Of a stretch of DNA of 64,000 nucleotides, positions 52,811-62,300 are shown piece by piece. Under the pieces are notes generated by a model. That model did no database searches, had not been told where the DNA came from, and saw nothing but the letters and a program-made list of their open reading frames with translations. The DNA lies in NCBI GenBank assembly GCA_015709635.1, contig CP054180.1, positions 3,152,785 to 3,216,784 on the forward strand. The letters run 5' to 3'. The stretch is from Gammaproteobacteria bacterium. GTDB taxonomy: Bacteria; Pseudomonadota; Gammaproteobacteria; Burkholderiales; Nitrosomonadaceae. How positions within the stretch are numbered: the stretch's first letter is position 1; every line of letters begins with the position of its first letter. Position numbers and translations under genes: made by a program.

Positions 52811-52953
52811 GGAAGCACTGGTTAATTGACTATACGAGCGGATCACTTCGTTGCTCGGCACTCGCTTCCTCGCCTATCTTGTTGATATGTCCCGGTTGCT
52901 GTGTTCCGCGCGCCTCGTGCTTCATCTCGTTCGCCGAATTAATCAGCGTTTCC
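52811..52953. repeat. MITE-like element family A, copy 2
   Basis: The 143-base element has ends GGAAGCACTGGTTAATT and AATTAATCAGCGTTTCC and is flanked by a perfect TTAA duplication (52807-52810 and 52954-52957). The interior matches copy 1 at 32821. It lies 24 bases upstream of the subtilase start codon, so it may influence its expression. Confidence 0.9.
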
Positions 52954-52977
52954 TTAACTCCTTATGAAGGAATAATA

Positions 52978-55127
52978 ATGAAACAACAAAATCAGGCATC
53001 AGGCATCAAGCATCAAGCATCAATTAATTCTAATCTTTCTTGTTTCGATTCTCTTTTTATCCACATCGCCATGGGCAGCCCGGTATGAGGCGAACGACTA
53101 CGAAAATTTGCTTGGCGAAGCTAATTCAAAAGGCTTTGTCCGGGTATTAATTTTACTGGATGATACCGTCACGCTCGAACGCATGACAGATGAGCAGGAT
53201 TCATTAAGCACGATACTGGAAGAAAAAGCTCAAAAAGTTCTCTCGGAACTGGGACAAAATGCCCTGCCATCCGGCTACTGGAACAACGGCATCGGCCAAA
53301 TGGGCGCGTACGTTAACGAAAGCGGCCTCCATATTTTAGCCGCAAGCGATCAAGCAATTTCTTTTGTCCGCGACATCACGCATCCATACCGTATCAAAGC
53401 GGCTGATGCCGATGGTAGTCTTGATGCTGTTGAAAAGATGATCATCGCCAACGGCTCCGCGGATGTTGAAATTTTTCTCAACGTCGATGCAGTTGATTAC
53501 GACATCGACCGTTCAGGAAAAACCGTGCTAAGTCCTTCCGCGGCAATGTCAACGCAGGCGCAAACAATCAAAAGCGCTATCCTCAAGGAGAATCATGCAA
53601 ACGGAATCAAAAACCTGGAAGATGATTTTTCGGCGCGGCCGGTCATGCGTGCGAATATCGACCGGACCGCTTTCCATGCCTTGATCGAGCGCGACGACAT
53701 TCGCGCGATCCGTCCCATTAACTATGCGGATCCGCGCGTTGCGCAATGGCCGGACGAAGTCCTGGAAGCCGCCAAGCAATTTGGCGAAGCGGAAGTAATG
53801 ATTACCTTACGTGGCGGGGATTTATTTACGCCCAAAACCGGCTACCTATCGGAAACAGCTATCAAATCCCAAGTTGCAGCCAATCAAACGGGCTTTAAAA
53901 GATATCATCGCCCAGACCGGCGCGCTTGATCCCGCCGAGGAATCGCTATCGGGCGCGAATATCGGCGTATTGCACATGCGGCTGCCTTTCGAGGCTTTGG
54001 CCAAATTGTACGACAGCAAGGACGAAAGGATTCTCAGCGTTGAATTGAATAAACCCGTTGCCTGGACTTCGCTGACCAACAGCACGAATTTGATGAATCT
54101 GCCGCAAGCATGGAATAAAGGTTATCGCGCCGCGGGGCAAAATATCGTTATTATCGATACCGGCGTGCGCAAAAACCACGCCTTTTTCACCACCGGCAGC
54201 ACCTCCCGGGTTACCTATGAAGCCTGTTTTGGCACGAATGGAGTAGGTCCCGGTGGAGTCACCTATTCGTCGATCTGCCCTAGCCCCGACAGCTTTGGCG
54301 ACAGTCCGTTAGGTCTTGCCGGATCGGGAGCGCCTTATTCCAACCTCACCGTCTGCAACTCTGCACCTAATCATGATTGTTCGCACGGCACGCACGTTGC
54401 CGGAATCGCCGCCGGGCGCCAAAATCCTGTTTTGTCCCCATCAAACTTGCAAGGAGTGGCACCGGATGCCTCGATCATTTCAGTTCAGATTTTTTCTTAC
54501 AGTGCTAATCCTCCGCAAGGATCGGCATTTACTAGCGACATACAAGCCGCACTTGGTGCAATCGACCAGAATACAGTTGGAACATACAGTCCACACACTG
54601 TAAACCTGAGCATAAGTAGTCCGACACTTTATAGTTCTAGTTGTCCTGCTTTTTATAACTCTCAGGTGAGTAATCTTAACTCTAAAGGGATTCCGGTCAT
54701 TGCTTCGACAGGAAATAATTCTAACAAAGGAGCTATCAGCTCACCCGCATGCACCCCTCTCGTTATTAAAGTAAGCTCGGTTAAAAACGATTCAACGGGC
54801 ACGACGTTGAGTAATTTTGCAAACATCATCAGTCAATCCACTTTTTCGGGGCCGATTCTGCTTGCACCGGGCGGCGAAGACGGCGGAACCGGGGTTGTTT
54901 CCGCACATTTCGCAAATACCATTGCGACTGTTCCAATGTCAGGAACCTCTCAAGCAGCCCCACATGTAGCGGGCTTTTATGCCGCCATCAAGGCCGCAAC
55001 GCCCGGCACCTCAGTCGCGAACGCCACGGCCTGGATCGCTACCGTCGGCAGCATTCCGGTCACGATCAACTTGCCATTGCCAGTTGGTAATCAAGTCTTT
55101 CGCCGCGTTCGCGCACCGAACTTCTAA
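52978..55127 (+). pseudogene. Subtilisin-like (S8) serine protease, out of frame at a 7-bp repeat and at a second site
   Basis: The ATG at 52978 has a good AAGGA site. Its frame is lost because of four tandem heptamers at 52995-53022. Deleting one heptamer would fuse MKQQNQASGIKHQ to LILIFLVSILFLSTSPWAA, a proper signal peptide, and to the pro-region (53108-53929 frame). A second shift near 53885 (one base too many, about CAAACGGG) separates the pro-region from the catalytic domain (frame ending 55127). The catalytic triad is intact: Asp in IVIIDTGV, His in HGTHVAGIAAG, Ser in GTSQAAPHVAG. The protein would be exported and self-activated. The gene is either phase-variable plus a base error, or a recent pseudogene. 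Confidence 0.85.
52995..53022 (+). repeat. Heptanucleotide tandem repeat, four units of (G/A)GCATCA
   Basis: Units GGCATCA, GGCATCA, AGCATCA and AGCATCA lie just after the subtilase start codon. Seven is not a multiple of three, so each gain or loss of a unit changes the downstream frame, as in known contingency loci. Confidence 0.9.
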
Positions 55128-55148
55128 CTCTTGACAGGAGAAAACCCT

Positions 55149-55781
55149 ATGAAACGCTACATTTTTATATCATTTCTTACCGGTATTGGTCTGCTTTTTA
55201 CATCAACAGTATTAGCAAATGATTCTGAAATTAATACCAAATTCGCCTCACCGGGAAAAATATGTTTCCTACAGACCTACTTATACGCTGAAACCGACAA
55301 TTTCAAGAGTGTCATGCTGAATCACTATCTGATCGTCCGCAAGGAAGATCATTTCAAAACCGGCGATGTGTTTGTCAGCTTCCGTTTGAAGAGCCAACCG
55401 GATGTATTGTGGCTCTATAACGGAGGGGTAAGCTGGATCAAGCAAGAAAAAGAAAAAATACCGGAATTCTTTTATAATTTTGCACAAATTCCATTCGGCC
55501 AACTCCAGCCGGTGATTCCGATTTCAATCTCCCCTCAACCTATTGATGTCAGTCCGTATGTGGGAGACGGAGAATTATGGGTCGGCTATGGCTTACGGTC
55601 CGAGTCGGAAACGGCGCAGGTATCCTTCGACGAAATGCTGAGCAGTAACCGGTTTAACCTTATTTGGGAAATCGGAAATTCTGTACTACAGCCTCCATTG
55701 GGTTCTTCGGTCATCTGTCTTACAATAACCGAAATGACCGAATACACTCCGCTACTAGGAACGTCAGATACAAAAAATTAG
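55149..55781 (+). CDS. Secreted hypothetical protein, downstream partner of the subtilase
   Basis: The 210-residue product has a clear signal peptide (YIFISFLTGIGLLFTSTVLA) and a beta-rich secreted part with no recognised domain (VFVSFRLKSQPDVLWLYNGG; ELWVGYGLRSESETAQVSFD). The ATG at 55149 has AGGAG nine bases upstream; the frame is open 18 bases further out. It starts 21 bases past the subtilase stop, so both are on one message. Similar C-terminal phrases occur in unknown secreted proteins of proteobacteria, often in filament or matrix contexts; no function is claimed. Confidence 0.7.
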   Translation: MKRYIFISFLTGIGLLFTSTVLANDSEINTKFASPGKICFLQTYLYAETDNFKSVMLNHYLIVRKEDHFKTGDVFVSFRLKSQPDVLWLYNGGVSWIKQEKEKIPEFFYNFAQIPFGQLQPVIPISISPQPIDVSPYVGDGELWVGYGLRSESETAQVSFDEMLSSNRFNLIWEIGNSVLQPPLGSSVICLTITEMTEYTPLLGTSDTKN

Positions 55782-55813
55782 TGTCCTTCTTTCATTGGAT
55801 CGACATTGTTTGT

Positions 55814-55841
55814 CTTGCAATTTCCTCATGGGAATTGCAAG
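55814..55841 (+). terminator. Hairpin after the subtilase cassette
   Basis: CTTGCAATTTCC and GGGAATTGCAAG form a twelve-base stem with one G-T pair around TCAT, about 30 bases past the stop of the secreted protein gene. No T-run follows, so it may be a weak terminator or a 3' stabiliser. Confidence 0.55.
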
Positions 55842-55923
55842 GCATCCTCGCTATTTTTAGTCTCATAAATTCTTTCGATCTCAAATTATTCTCTTCTCCA
55901 CCGTGGAATATCGATAAATAACC

Positions 55924-56246
55924 GTCCGGCACGTGCGGCTTATCAAGCCATGCAGGAAAAACTGGGCAAGATAGCGCTGGTTTTCTCTCGAATGTGACGC
56001 TACCGGCCAACCGCACCGAACAACAAATCAACGCCAGCAATAATTAATCCAGTGCTTATCACAATCCACATCGGTGTGCGCACCGAGGTCGACGTGCTCA
56101 ATGCCCAGCAGCAAATGTTCGCTGCCAAGCGTGATCTGGCCAAGGCTTACCACAGTTATTTGATGTCCCGGTTGCGTTTGAGCGCGGAAGCCGGTGAGCT
56201 GGATGAAGACACGCTGACGGAAATCAATGCGATGCTGATCAAATGA
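55924..56246 (+). pseudogene. Decayed second tolC copy (N- and C-terminal pieces, middle deleted)
   Basis: The first part reads RAAYQAMQEK and, after a one-base shift, AGFLSNVTLPANRTEQQ, matching residues about 40-70 of TolC (RAAYEAAQEKVPQGRAGFLP). The last part (56066-56246) is almost the same as the tolC C terminus: GVRTEVDVLNAQQQMFAAKR to EINAMLIK. The middle of roughly 320 residues is missing. The final 80 bases are nearly identical to tolC, while earlier parts differ more. Confidence 0.88.
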
Positions 56247-56290
56247 TCGTGTGCTAAACAAACCGGCTGCTTGACGTCAGCACCAGTTGA

Positions 56291-59200
56291 TCAGCTGTTG
56301 GCAACTACTCCCATTTCGATGCCATGCTCGGCAAAGAGCGCGGTGATCCGCGTATTGAGCGCATTTTGAACTTCCATGCGCTCGCCCACTGTGCCCACAT
56401 AAACCCGCAACTCAAACTCCAGCGATTCCTTGCCGAAAGCCACGAACCAGCACGAAGGCTCCGGTTCCGCCAATACCCGCTGATCCTTTTTGGCCGCCTG
56501 CAGCAACAGTGTGCGCACGGTATCGGCATCGGTGCCATAGGCTACCCCCACCTTGATGACGATGCGCGTGATCGTGTCGGTCAGGGTCCAATTGGTCAAT
56601 TGCCCGGTAATGAAAGTTTTGTTGGGGATGACGATTTCCTTGTTGTCAAAATCCAGCACCGTTGTGGCACGGGTACGAATCTTCGTGACGCGGCCGGAAA
56701 AGCCTCCGACGGTAATCACATCGCCGACCCGGAAGGGGCGCTCGAATAACAAAATGATGCCGGACACAAAATTGGCAAAAATTTCCTGCAAACCAAATCC
56801 CAATCCCACCGACAAAGCGGCCGCCATCCATTGCAGTTGCGACCAGCGCATGCCGAGCAAACTCAGCCCCACCAAGGTGCCGCCGATCACGATCGCGTAC
56901 CGCAGCACGCTGGTGATGGCGTAACGCGACGCTGCATCGATACGGATATGCGACAACAGGCTGATTTCGATCAATCCGGGCAGGTTGCGCGCCGCAGCCG
57001 TTGTCAGTGCCAGGGTAAAAATACCCAGCAGCACGACCATCAGCGTCACCGGCTGCTGCGTGGTGGCGCCATCGGCACCGGTATCGCTGATATGCCATAA
57101 CACGATTTCATCGAGACGCGTCATGGCCGGCAATAGGGTTACCCATACCGCGATCAATCCCACGGCCAGCAGACTCAGGCGCAAAGCCCGCAACAACCGC
57201 TGCGTCTGGGTATTGACCTGCTCCAGGGTGATATTTTCGTCGGGCTCGAGCATCACTTCTCCGGACTCACCGGCAGCCTGCACTTCGGCCTGCCGGTGTT
57301 CTTCCAACCGGCGCAACGCCAGACGCCGTTCCCCGAGTAAAAACCAGCGTCCCAGCATGCCCATGGCAATCGCCACCACGACAATCACAATGAAGCTGGC
57401 CAGCATCGATTGCAGAATCATGCCTGCGGAAAAAACATAGCCCGCCAACGCCAGCCCAGCCACCGTCAGCAACATAGCCGGCAGCGTGAAACGCAGGGCT
57501 TTACGCAGCAGTGACGGTTCACTTGCTATGCCGCGAATCACCCACAATCGCCCCACATCCAGCAATCGCCACAGCACCCAGGCCAAAATTACGCAACTGA
57601 GCACGATGGCCAATCGCGCCTGCACATCGACGGCCAGATCATGCTTGCGGATGAATGCCAGAGAACTGATGAAATACAACGGCAATACGCTCATCGCAAT
57701 GGACAGCCAATGGCGCAGTGCCGTGCGGCGCTGCTTGGTCCAACGGAAATGCGCGTGCCCCAGACCTCGCTCGATACAGGTCCAGCGCAGAAATTGCACC
57801 GCCAGTAGCGGCAATACCATGAGCAGGCAGACCTCACCGAAAGAATGACTGAATCGTCCCGGGCTGCCCACTTGCTGCAGCAATTGCCCGGATAAAGCGA
57901 ACAAAGCCGGCAGAGGTAGCGCTGCCAAAAAAGTCCATCCCAAAGCTTTCACCGTCATCTGATAGCTATCCTTGCGGATCTGGTAGGTATCCATCGCCAG
58001 TGCCTCGATGCGTGCACGAGCGCGATAGCGCAGTTGCAGCATGACCACTACGAACAATAAGCTGATCAACCACGGCACGGGTTGCTGCGAGAAATTTTGC
58101 AAACCCAGCTCACCCAAGTTGACAAAGCGCGAGAATTTGATCAAATCCTGCATACCATCCGGCAAACGCTGCAACCAATCGCCATTGACGACGCTATGAC
58201 CCGGAATCCACAATAAACGGCGGTCCAGCAGTTGTTGCAATTCCTGAGAAAACTGGATCTGCTCCTGTATGGCCTGCTCGCTTCTCTCCAGGGTTGCAAT
58301 CCGCCGCTGCAACAGGGATTCCAGCAGAAACAGCAATTCGACACGTTTCTGCAGCAACGGCAACAACTGCTTCTTAACGCTTTCTTCAGTCTGGCGTTCA
58401 TGCGCGGCATCGAAATGCGCATCGATCAGCGCCTGCGAGACCGTGTCGATATCCAGCAAATCCCTCTGCTGCTCGTTGAGCACGATCCGTTCCAAGCGCA
58501 GCTCAGCCAGATCAGTGCGAATCAGCTTCAAGCGCTGCTGAAAATGGGCAATCGGTTTCAACCGCCGCCGCTCGCTCCAAAGCCACCGGCCAATACGCTC
58601 ATTGGCACTTCCCATATCCAGCCGGGTACGGCTGTCCTGCAAATTGACCGCGATCTGCTCCCGGTCCTGTTCGTTGACAGTCAGGGCTTCCCGGTCGCGC
58701 GCCAACAGCTCGTTGTGCTGGATCAACTCTTCACCGATAGCGCGATTGGCCTTTGCCGCCGAAGAAAAGACCATGCCCGCTTGCGCCAATTCCTGTTCCC
58801 GTTGCAACAACTGTTCATTCAACACCTCCAGCTCGCGCCGGCCCCGGCTGGTTATGCGCTGTTGCAGAAGTTCCACACGCTTTTCGTGCAATCCGGCGCG
58901 ATAACGCAATTCGTGCAATACCAGTTCATTCTGGCTTTGCCGCTGCGTGGCTGTGTCCTGTTCGGCCAAACGCAATTCCAGCAATGCCTGCAACCGCCGC
59001 TGCTCGCTGCTGCGGCGCAAGCTTCGTGCTTCATGCAATGCCGCAGGCTCATCCTTGGACACGACCAATGGCACGGATAATTCTTCGATGCGGCGATGCA
59101 GTGTGGCAATCTCCTCTTCGGCCTGGGCCGGCCGCGATAAGGTCAGTGCCAGATCTTCACCGGTCGATTGGATTTGCACACGCAGATCGGCAATGATGGT

Positions 59201-59674
59201 GCGCTCCCGCTCCAGAATTTGTTCCAGTGTTTCACCGTCGGCATTGGTCGGCAAACGCTTGGACCATTCGTGCAATTCCTGTTCATGGTTCACCGCCAAC
59301 GCTTTTTGTAGCTGATCCATGCGTTTCGGGTGATCGGCCGTTTCAGCCCGCAGCTCGATCAGGCGCTCTTTCAAAGTCTGTACTTCGCGCTCGTCCGCGC
59401 GGGCGGCCTCCAGATAGTCCAGCGCCGCCTGCCGCTGACTGTCGCCCATTTTGCTGCGATCGATCGCCGCACGTGCAGTATCGATGGCCTTGAATACCGA
59501 TGGCTCGCCTTTCGGGTATGCGGTACCCGGCAGCAGTACGAGCGCCAGGATGCAATTGAACCAAAAGAAAAAAAGCAGCGCTTTGTCATTGAACCGGAAC
59601 ATATGCAACATGGGATAAATTGTGATGGTAAAAATGAATACAGACTTTAGGATCGGGTTGTGAGAACTTAGCAC
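56291..59674 (-). CDS. mscK: MscK/KefA-type mechanosensitive channel
   Basis: The 1127-residue protein has an N-terminal export signal, a long periplasmic coiled-coil region (about residues 60-510, rich in Glu, Gln, Arg, Leu), about ten membrane spans and a C-terminal MscS domain. The last carries the pore helix WMAAALSVGLGFGLQEIFAN, then FVSGIILLFERPFRVGDVI, GRVTKIRTRATTVLDFDNKE and VIPNKTF. Such channels open on membrane tension and release solutes; MscK is also potassium-gated. The start may be the ATG at 59602. Single gene, convergent with the tolC remnant. Confidence 0.93.
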   Translation of the reverse strand: MLSSHNPILKSVFIFTITIYPMLHMFRFNDKALLFFFWFNCILALVLLPGTAYPKGEPSVFKAIDTARAAIDRSKMGDSQRQAALDYLEAARADEREVQTLKERLIELRAETADHPKRMDQLQKALAVNHEQELHEWSKRLPTNADGETLEQILERERTIIADLRVQIQSTGEDLALTLSRPAQAEEEIATLHRRIEELSVPLVVSKDEPAALHEARSLRRSSEQRRLQALLELRLAEQDTATQRQSQNELVLHELRYRAGLHEKRVELLQQRITSRGRRELEVLNEQLLQREQELAQAGMVFSSAAKANRAIGEELIQHNELLARDREALTVNEQDREQIAVNLQDSRTRLDMGSANERIGRWLWSERRRLKPIAHFQQRLKLIRTDLAELRLERIVLNEQQRDLLDIDTVSQALIDAHFDAAHERQTEESVKKQLLPLLQKRVELLFLLESLLQRRIATLERSEQAIQEQIQFSQELQQLLDRRLLWIPGHSVVNGDWLQRLPDGMQDLIKFSRFVNLGELGLQNFSQQPVPWLISLLFVVVMLQLRYRARARIEALAMDTYQIRKDSYQMTVKALGWTFLAALPLPALFALSGQLLQQVGSPGRFSHSFGEVCLLMVLPLLAVQFLRWTCIERGLGHAHFRWTKQRRTALRHWLSIAMSVLPLYFISSLAFIRKHDLAVDVQARLAIVLSCVILAWVLWRLLDVGRLWVIRGIASEPSLLRKALRFTLPAMLLTVAGLALAGYVFSAGMILQSMLASFIVIVVVAIAMGMLGRWFLLGERRLALRRLEEHRQAEVQAAGESGEVMLEPDENITLEQVNTQTQRLLRALRLSLLAVGLIAVWVTLLPAMTRLDEIVLWHISDTGADGATTQQPVTLMVVLLGIFTLALTTAAARNLPGLIEISLLSHIRIDAASRYAITSVLRYAIVIGGTLVGLSLLGMRWSQLQWMAAALSVGLGFGLQEIFANFVSGIILLFERPFRVGDVITVGGFSGRVTKIRTRATTVLDFDNKEIVIPNKTFITGQLTNWTLTDTITRIVIKVGVAYGTDADTVRTLLLQAAKKDQRVLAEPEPSCWFVAFGKESLEFELRVYVGTVGERMEVQNALNTRITALFAEHGIEMGVVANS

Positions 59675-59846
59675 ACTTCAGTGCATTACTCACACTTGCA
59701 TTTCCGGCTTTCCGGTGAATATCAGTACCAATGCCAATGACAGAGAGTTGTATCAGTCACCCATTACACCAAAATTTATGGGTGTATCAGGCGTAACTCA
59801 TAAATTTATCCTTCTTACCATAAAATATGTTGATAGAATACCCGGC
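59675..59846. promoter_or_regulatory. Divergent promoter region of mscK and rnpB
   Basis: This stretch of about 170 bases separates the two genes, which point away from each other. AT-rich segments directly before the RNase P RNA start (TATGTTGATAGAAT) should include its promoter. Exact boxes could not be assigned. Confidence 0.4.
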
Positions 59847-60142
59847 GAAGTTGGCCAGGCAGTCGCTGCCTGTGTTCTCAATGAACACAGGGAGAGGAAA
59901 GTCCGGGCTCCACAGAGCAGGATGACGGTTAACGGCCGTCCGCCGTGAGGCGAGGAATAGGGCCACAGAGACGAGCGTATTCAGTTACGGTGAAACGCGG
60001 TAACCTCCATCCGGAGCAAGACCAAATAGGCAGGCGATGATGTTGCTCGCAGAGCCTGCGGGTAGGTTGCTTGAATGCACGGGTAACCGTGCATCTAGAG
60101 GAATGACTGTCCACGACAGAACCCGGCTTACCGGCTGGCTTC
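59847..60142 (+). ncRNA. rnpB: RNase P RNA, bacterial type A
   Basis: The conserved core is easily seen: GAGGAAAGTCCGGGCTCCAC near the start (with CR-I), the P4-forming CAGGATGACGG, GGGCCACAGAGACGAG, GGTGAAACGCGGTAACCTCC, and AGAGGAATGACTGTCCACGA followed by CAGAACCCGGCTTACCGGCT near the end. GAAG and CTTC close helix P1 and define the ends. At about 296 bases it is on the short side for type A. It processes the 5' ends of tRNAs. Confidence 0.96.
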
Positions 60143-60228
60143 ACAAAATTTTAATTTGACTGATCCGGATTTAATTGCAATCATCGTGAAAAAACATAAC
60201 GAGCGTTTAATACCTTATGTAATCCGCA

Positions 60229-61617
60229 ATGATCCGTAAATTTCTCCGCAAGGTATTCAGCCGCAAAACCCCTGTTTCCAAATCGACTGCACAGTTGAAT
60301 ACTATTCCGAATACGCGCCATGGCATCCGGCGTAACCTGATTAACCCATGCGCATTAAAAATCGCCACCAATCTGCAACAGGCCGGGTTTTCCGCCTACA
60401 TCGTCGGCGGCGCGGTACGCGATTTACTGCTGGGACTGACGCCGAAGGATTTCGACGTGGCGACCAACGCCACTCCGGAAGAAATCCACAAGCTGTTCCG
60501 CCGTTCCCGCATCATCGGACGCCGTTTCCGCTTGGTGCATGTGATGTGCGGGGCAGAAACCGTGGAAGTATCCACTTTCCGCGGCCCTTCACCGGACGAT
60601 GAGGAAGATTCCGCAGTAACGCCATCAACCGATGCGCATGGCCGCCTGTTGCACGATAATGTGTTCGGCAGCCAGGAAGAAGACGCCGTGCGGCGCGACT
60701 TCACCGTGAATGCGCTGTTTTACGATCCGGTCAAGGAAGAAATTCTGGACTACCTGAACGGTTACGAGGATATCAAAGAAAAAAAACTGCGGATCATCGG
60801 TGATCCGGTGCAGCGCTACCGCGAAGATCCGGTGCGTTTGTTGCGCGCGGTGCGGCTGGCGTCGAAACTCGGCATGCAAATCGATGCGCAAACCGCGCAA
60901 CCGATCGGCGATCTGGCTTCTTTATTGCAAAACGTCCCGCCGTCCCGCTTATTCGATGAAATGCTCAAGCTGCTGCTATCGGGGCATTCGCTGTCCTGCG
61001 TCGTGGAATTGCGTGCACGCGGGCTGCACCACGGCCTTCTGCCGATGCTCGATGTGATCCTGGAGCAGCCGCTGGGCGAGCGTTTTATCACCATCGCACT
61101 GAAAAATACCGACGATCGGATCCAACAAAACAAACCGGTTTCACCCGGATTTCTGTTTGCCATTTTGTTGTGGCATGAAGTGCTATCAAACTGGAGCAGC
61201 TTGCAGGCATCGGGAGAAAAACCCATGCCCGCTTTATTCAGGGCGATGGATCAAGTGCTCTCGCTGCAGCATGAAAAACTCGCTATCCCGCGCCGCTTCG
61301 ATGCGGTCATCCAGGAAATATGGTCAATGCAGCCGCGCTTTGAAGTGCGCAGCGGACGCAAACCGTTTCGCCTGATTTCCCACCCGCGTTTCCGCGCGGC
61401 TTTCGATTTCATGCTGCTGCGCTGCGAGAGCGGCGAATTAAGCCCGGAATTGGGTGAATGGTGGAAAGCTTTTCTTTCCGCCGGCAGCGAGGAACGGGAA
61501 AAAATGCTGCCGAAGCAGACTGCCGGCAAGAAACCCAGGAGAAGACGCAGCCGCAAAAAACCGTCGCCCGGTTCTACAGCGCAGCCGGACAATTCAAACA
61601 ACCCGGAAAGTTTTTAA
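60229..61617 (+). CDS. pcnB: Poly(A) polymerase I
   Basis: The 462-residue protein is a class II nucleotidyltransferase: GGAVRDLLLG, KDFDVATNATPEE with catalytic acids, RRSRIIGRRFRLVHVM and RRDFTVNALFYDP. The region IGDPVQRYREDPVRLLRAVR and a basic C-terminal tail (KKPRRRRSRKKP) separate it from CCA-adding enzymes and fit PcnB. It adds poly(A) tails that promote RNA decay. The next gene, folK, starts 12 bases after its stop, as in many proteobacteria. Confidence 0.95.
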   Translation: MIRKFLRKVFSRKTPVSKSTAQLNTIPNTRHGIRRNLINPCALKIATNLQQAGFSAYIVGGAVRDLLLGLTPKDFDVATNATPEEIHKLFRRSRIIGRRFRLVHVMCGAETVEVSTFRGPSPDDEEDSAVTPSTDAHGRLLHDNVFGSQEEDAVRRDFTVNALFYDPVKEEILDYLNGYEDIKEKKLRIIGDPVQRYREDPVRLLRAVRLASKLGMQIDAQTAQPIGDLASLLQNVPPSRLFDEMLKLLLSGHSLSCVVELRARGLHHGLLPMLDVILEQPLGERFITIALKNTDDRIQQNKPVSPGFLFAILLWHEVLSNWSSLQASGEKPMPALFRAMDQVLSLQHEKLAIPRRFDAVIQEIWSMQPRFEVRSGRKPFRLISHPRFRAAFDFMLLRCESGELSPELGEWWKAFLSAGSEEREKMLPKQTAGKKPRRRRSRKKPSPGSTAQPDNSNNPESF

Positions 61618-61629
61618 TTCCCTCACTGC

Positions 61630-62118
61630 ATGAGTAAAAAACCAAGCCAGGCCTTCATCGCTCTGGGCAGCAATCTGGAAAACCCTGTTTCTCAGGTTCA
61701 GCAAGCATTCGACGAATTGAAACAACTGCCCGGCACGCAATTGATCCGCCGCTCGTCGCTTTACCGCAGCGCGCCGGTCGGAAAATTGGATCAGCCCGAT
61801 TTCGTCAACGCGGTGGCACTGATCGAAACCCATCTGGCGCCGCACGATTTGCTGAAGGCCTTATTGGCGATCGAACAACGCCACGGACGTGTGCGCGAAT
61901 CGCTGAATGCGCCGCGCACGCTGGACCTCGACATTCTGCTGTACGATACACTGCACTTTCAGGATGCGGATTTAACTTTGCCGCACCCGCGTATGACGCA
62001 ACGCGCGTTCGTATTGATGCCGCTGCTGGAAATCGCCCCGGAATGTAACATCCCGGGTCACGGCGACATTGCGCCACTGCTTGCGGCATGTCATGAACAA
62101 AAACTGGAACAAATTTAG
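61630..62118 (+). CDS. folK: 2-amino-4-hydroxy-6-hydroxymethyldihydropteridine pyrophosphokinase
   Basis: The 162-residue protein has the HPPK motifs AFIALGSNLENPVSQVQQAF, SSLYRSAPVG with QPDFVNAVALIET, NAPRTLDLDILLYD and LPHPRMTQRAFVLMPLLEIA. It transfers pyrophosphate from ATP to the pterin in folate synthesis. It lies between pcnB and panB, the common pcnB-folK-panB-panC order. Confidence 0.96.
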   Translation: MSKKPSQAFIALGSNLENPVSQVQQAFDELKQLPGTQLIRRSSLYRSAPVGKLDQPDFVNAVALIETHLAPHDLLKALLAIEQRHGRVRESLNAPRTLDLDILLYDTLHFQDADLTLPHPRMTQRAFVLMPLLEIAPECNIPGHGDIAPLLAACHEQKLEQI

Positions 62119-62128
62119 AATAAACAAC

Positions 62129-62149
62129 TCCGCGGCAAGATCACAGGGA
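62129..62149. repeat. REP-like palindrome, copy 3 (imperfect)
   Basis: CTCCGCGGCAAGATCACAGGG, followed by AATTTCAAGTTCAAA, resembles the 46771 copy. The arms are less perfect here. It sits just after folK and may act as a transcript end. Confidence 0.6.
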
Positions 62150-62300
62150 ATTTCAAGTTCAAATTAGGTCCTAGCAATGCCAAGAAACCACTTGCACGCA
62201 CATCTGTTATGCGCCTTGAAACGTCCATTGGAATGAGCCAAATGCGCTATCATGGTTGCGCAACGGCAAAAGTCCCGATCAGAAATCGATGCAAGGAAAT

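Noticed and set aside
53053..53061. Perfect DnaA box TTATCCACA
   Set aside because: A single copy inside the subtilase signal peptide region; chance match.
56052..56246. Short 64-codon frame as an independent small gene
   Set aside because: It is the C-terminal piece of the decayed second tolC.
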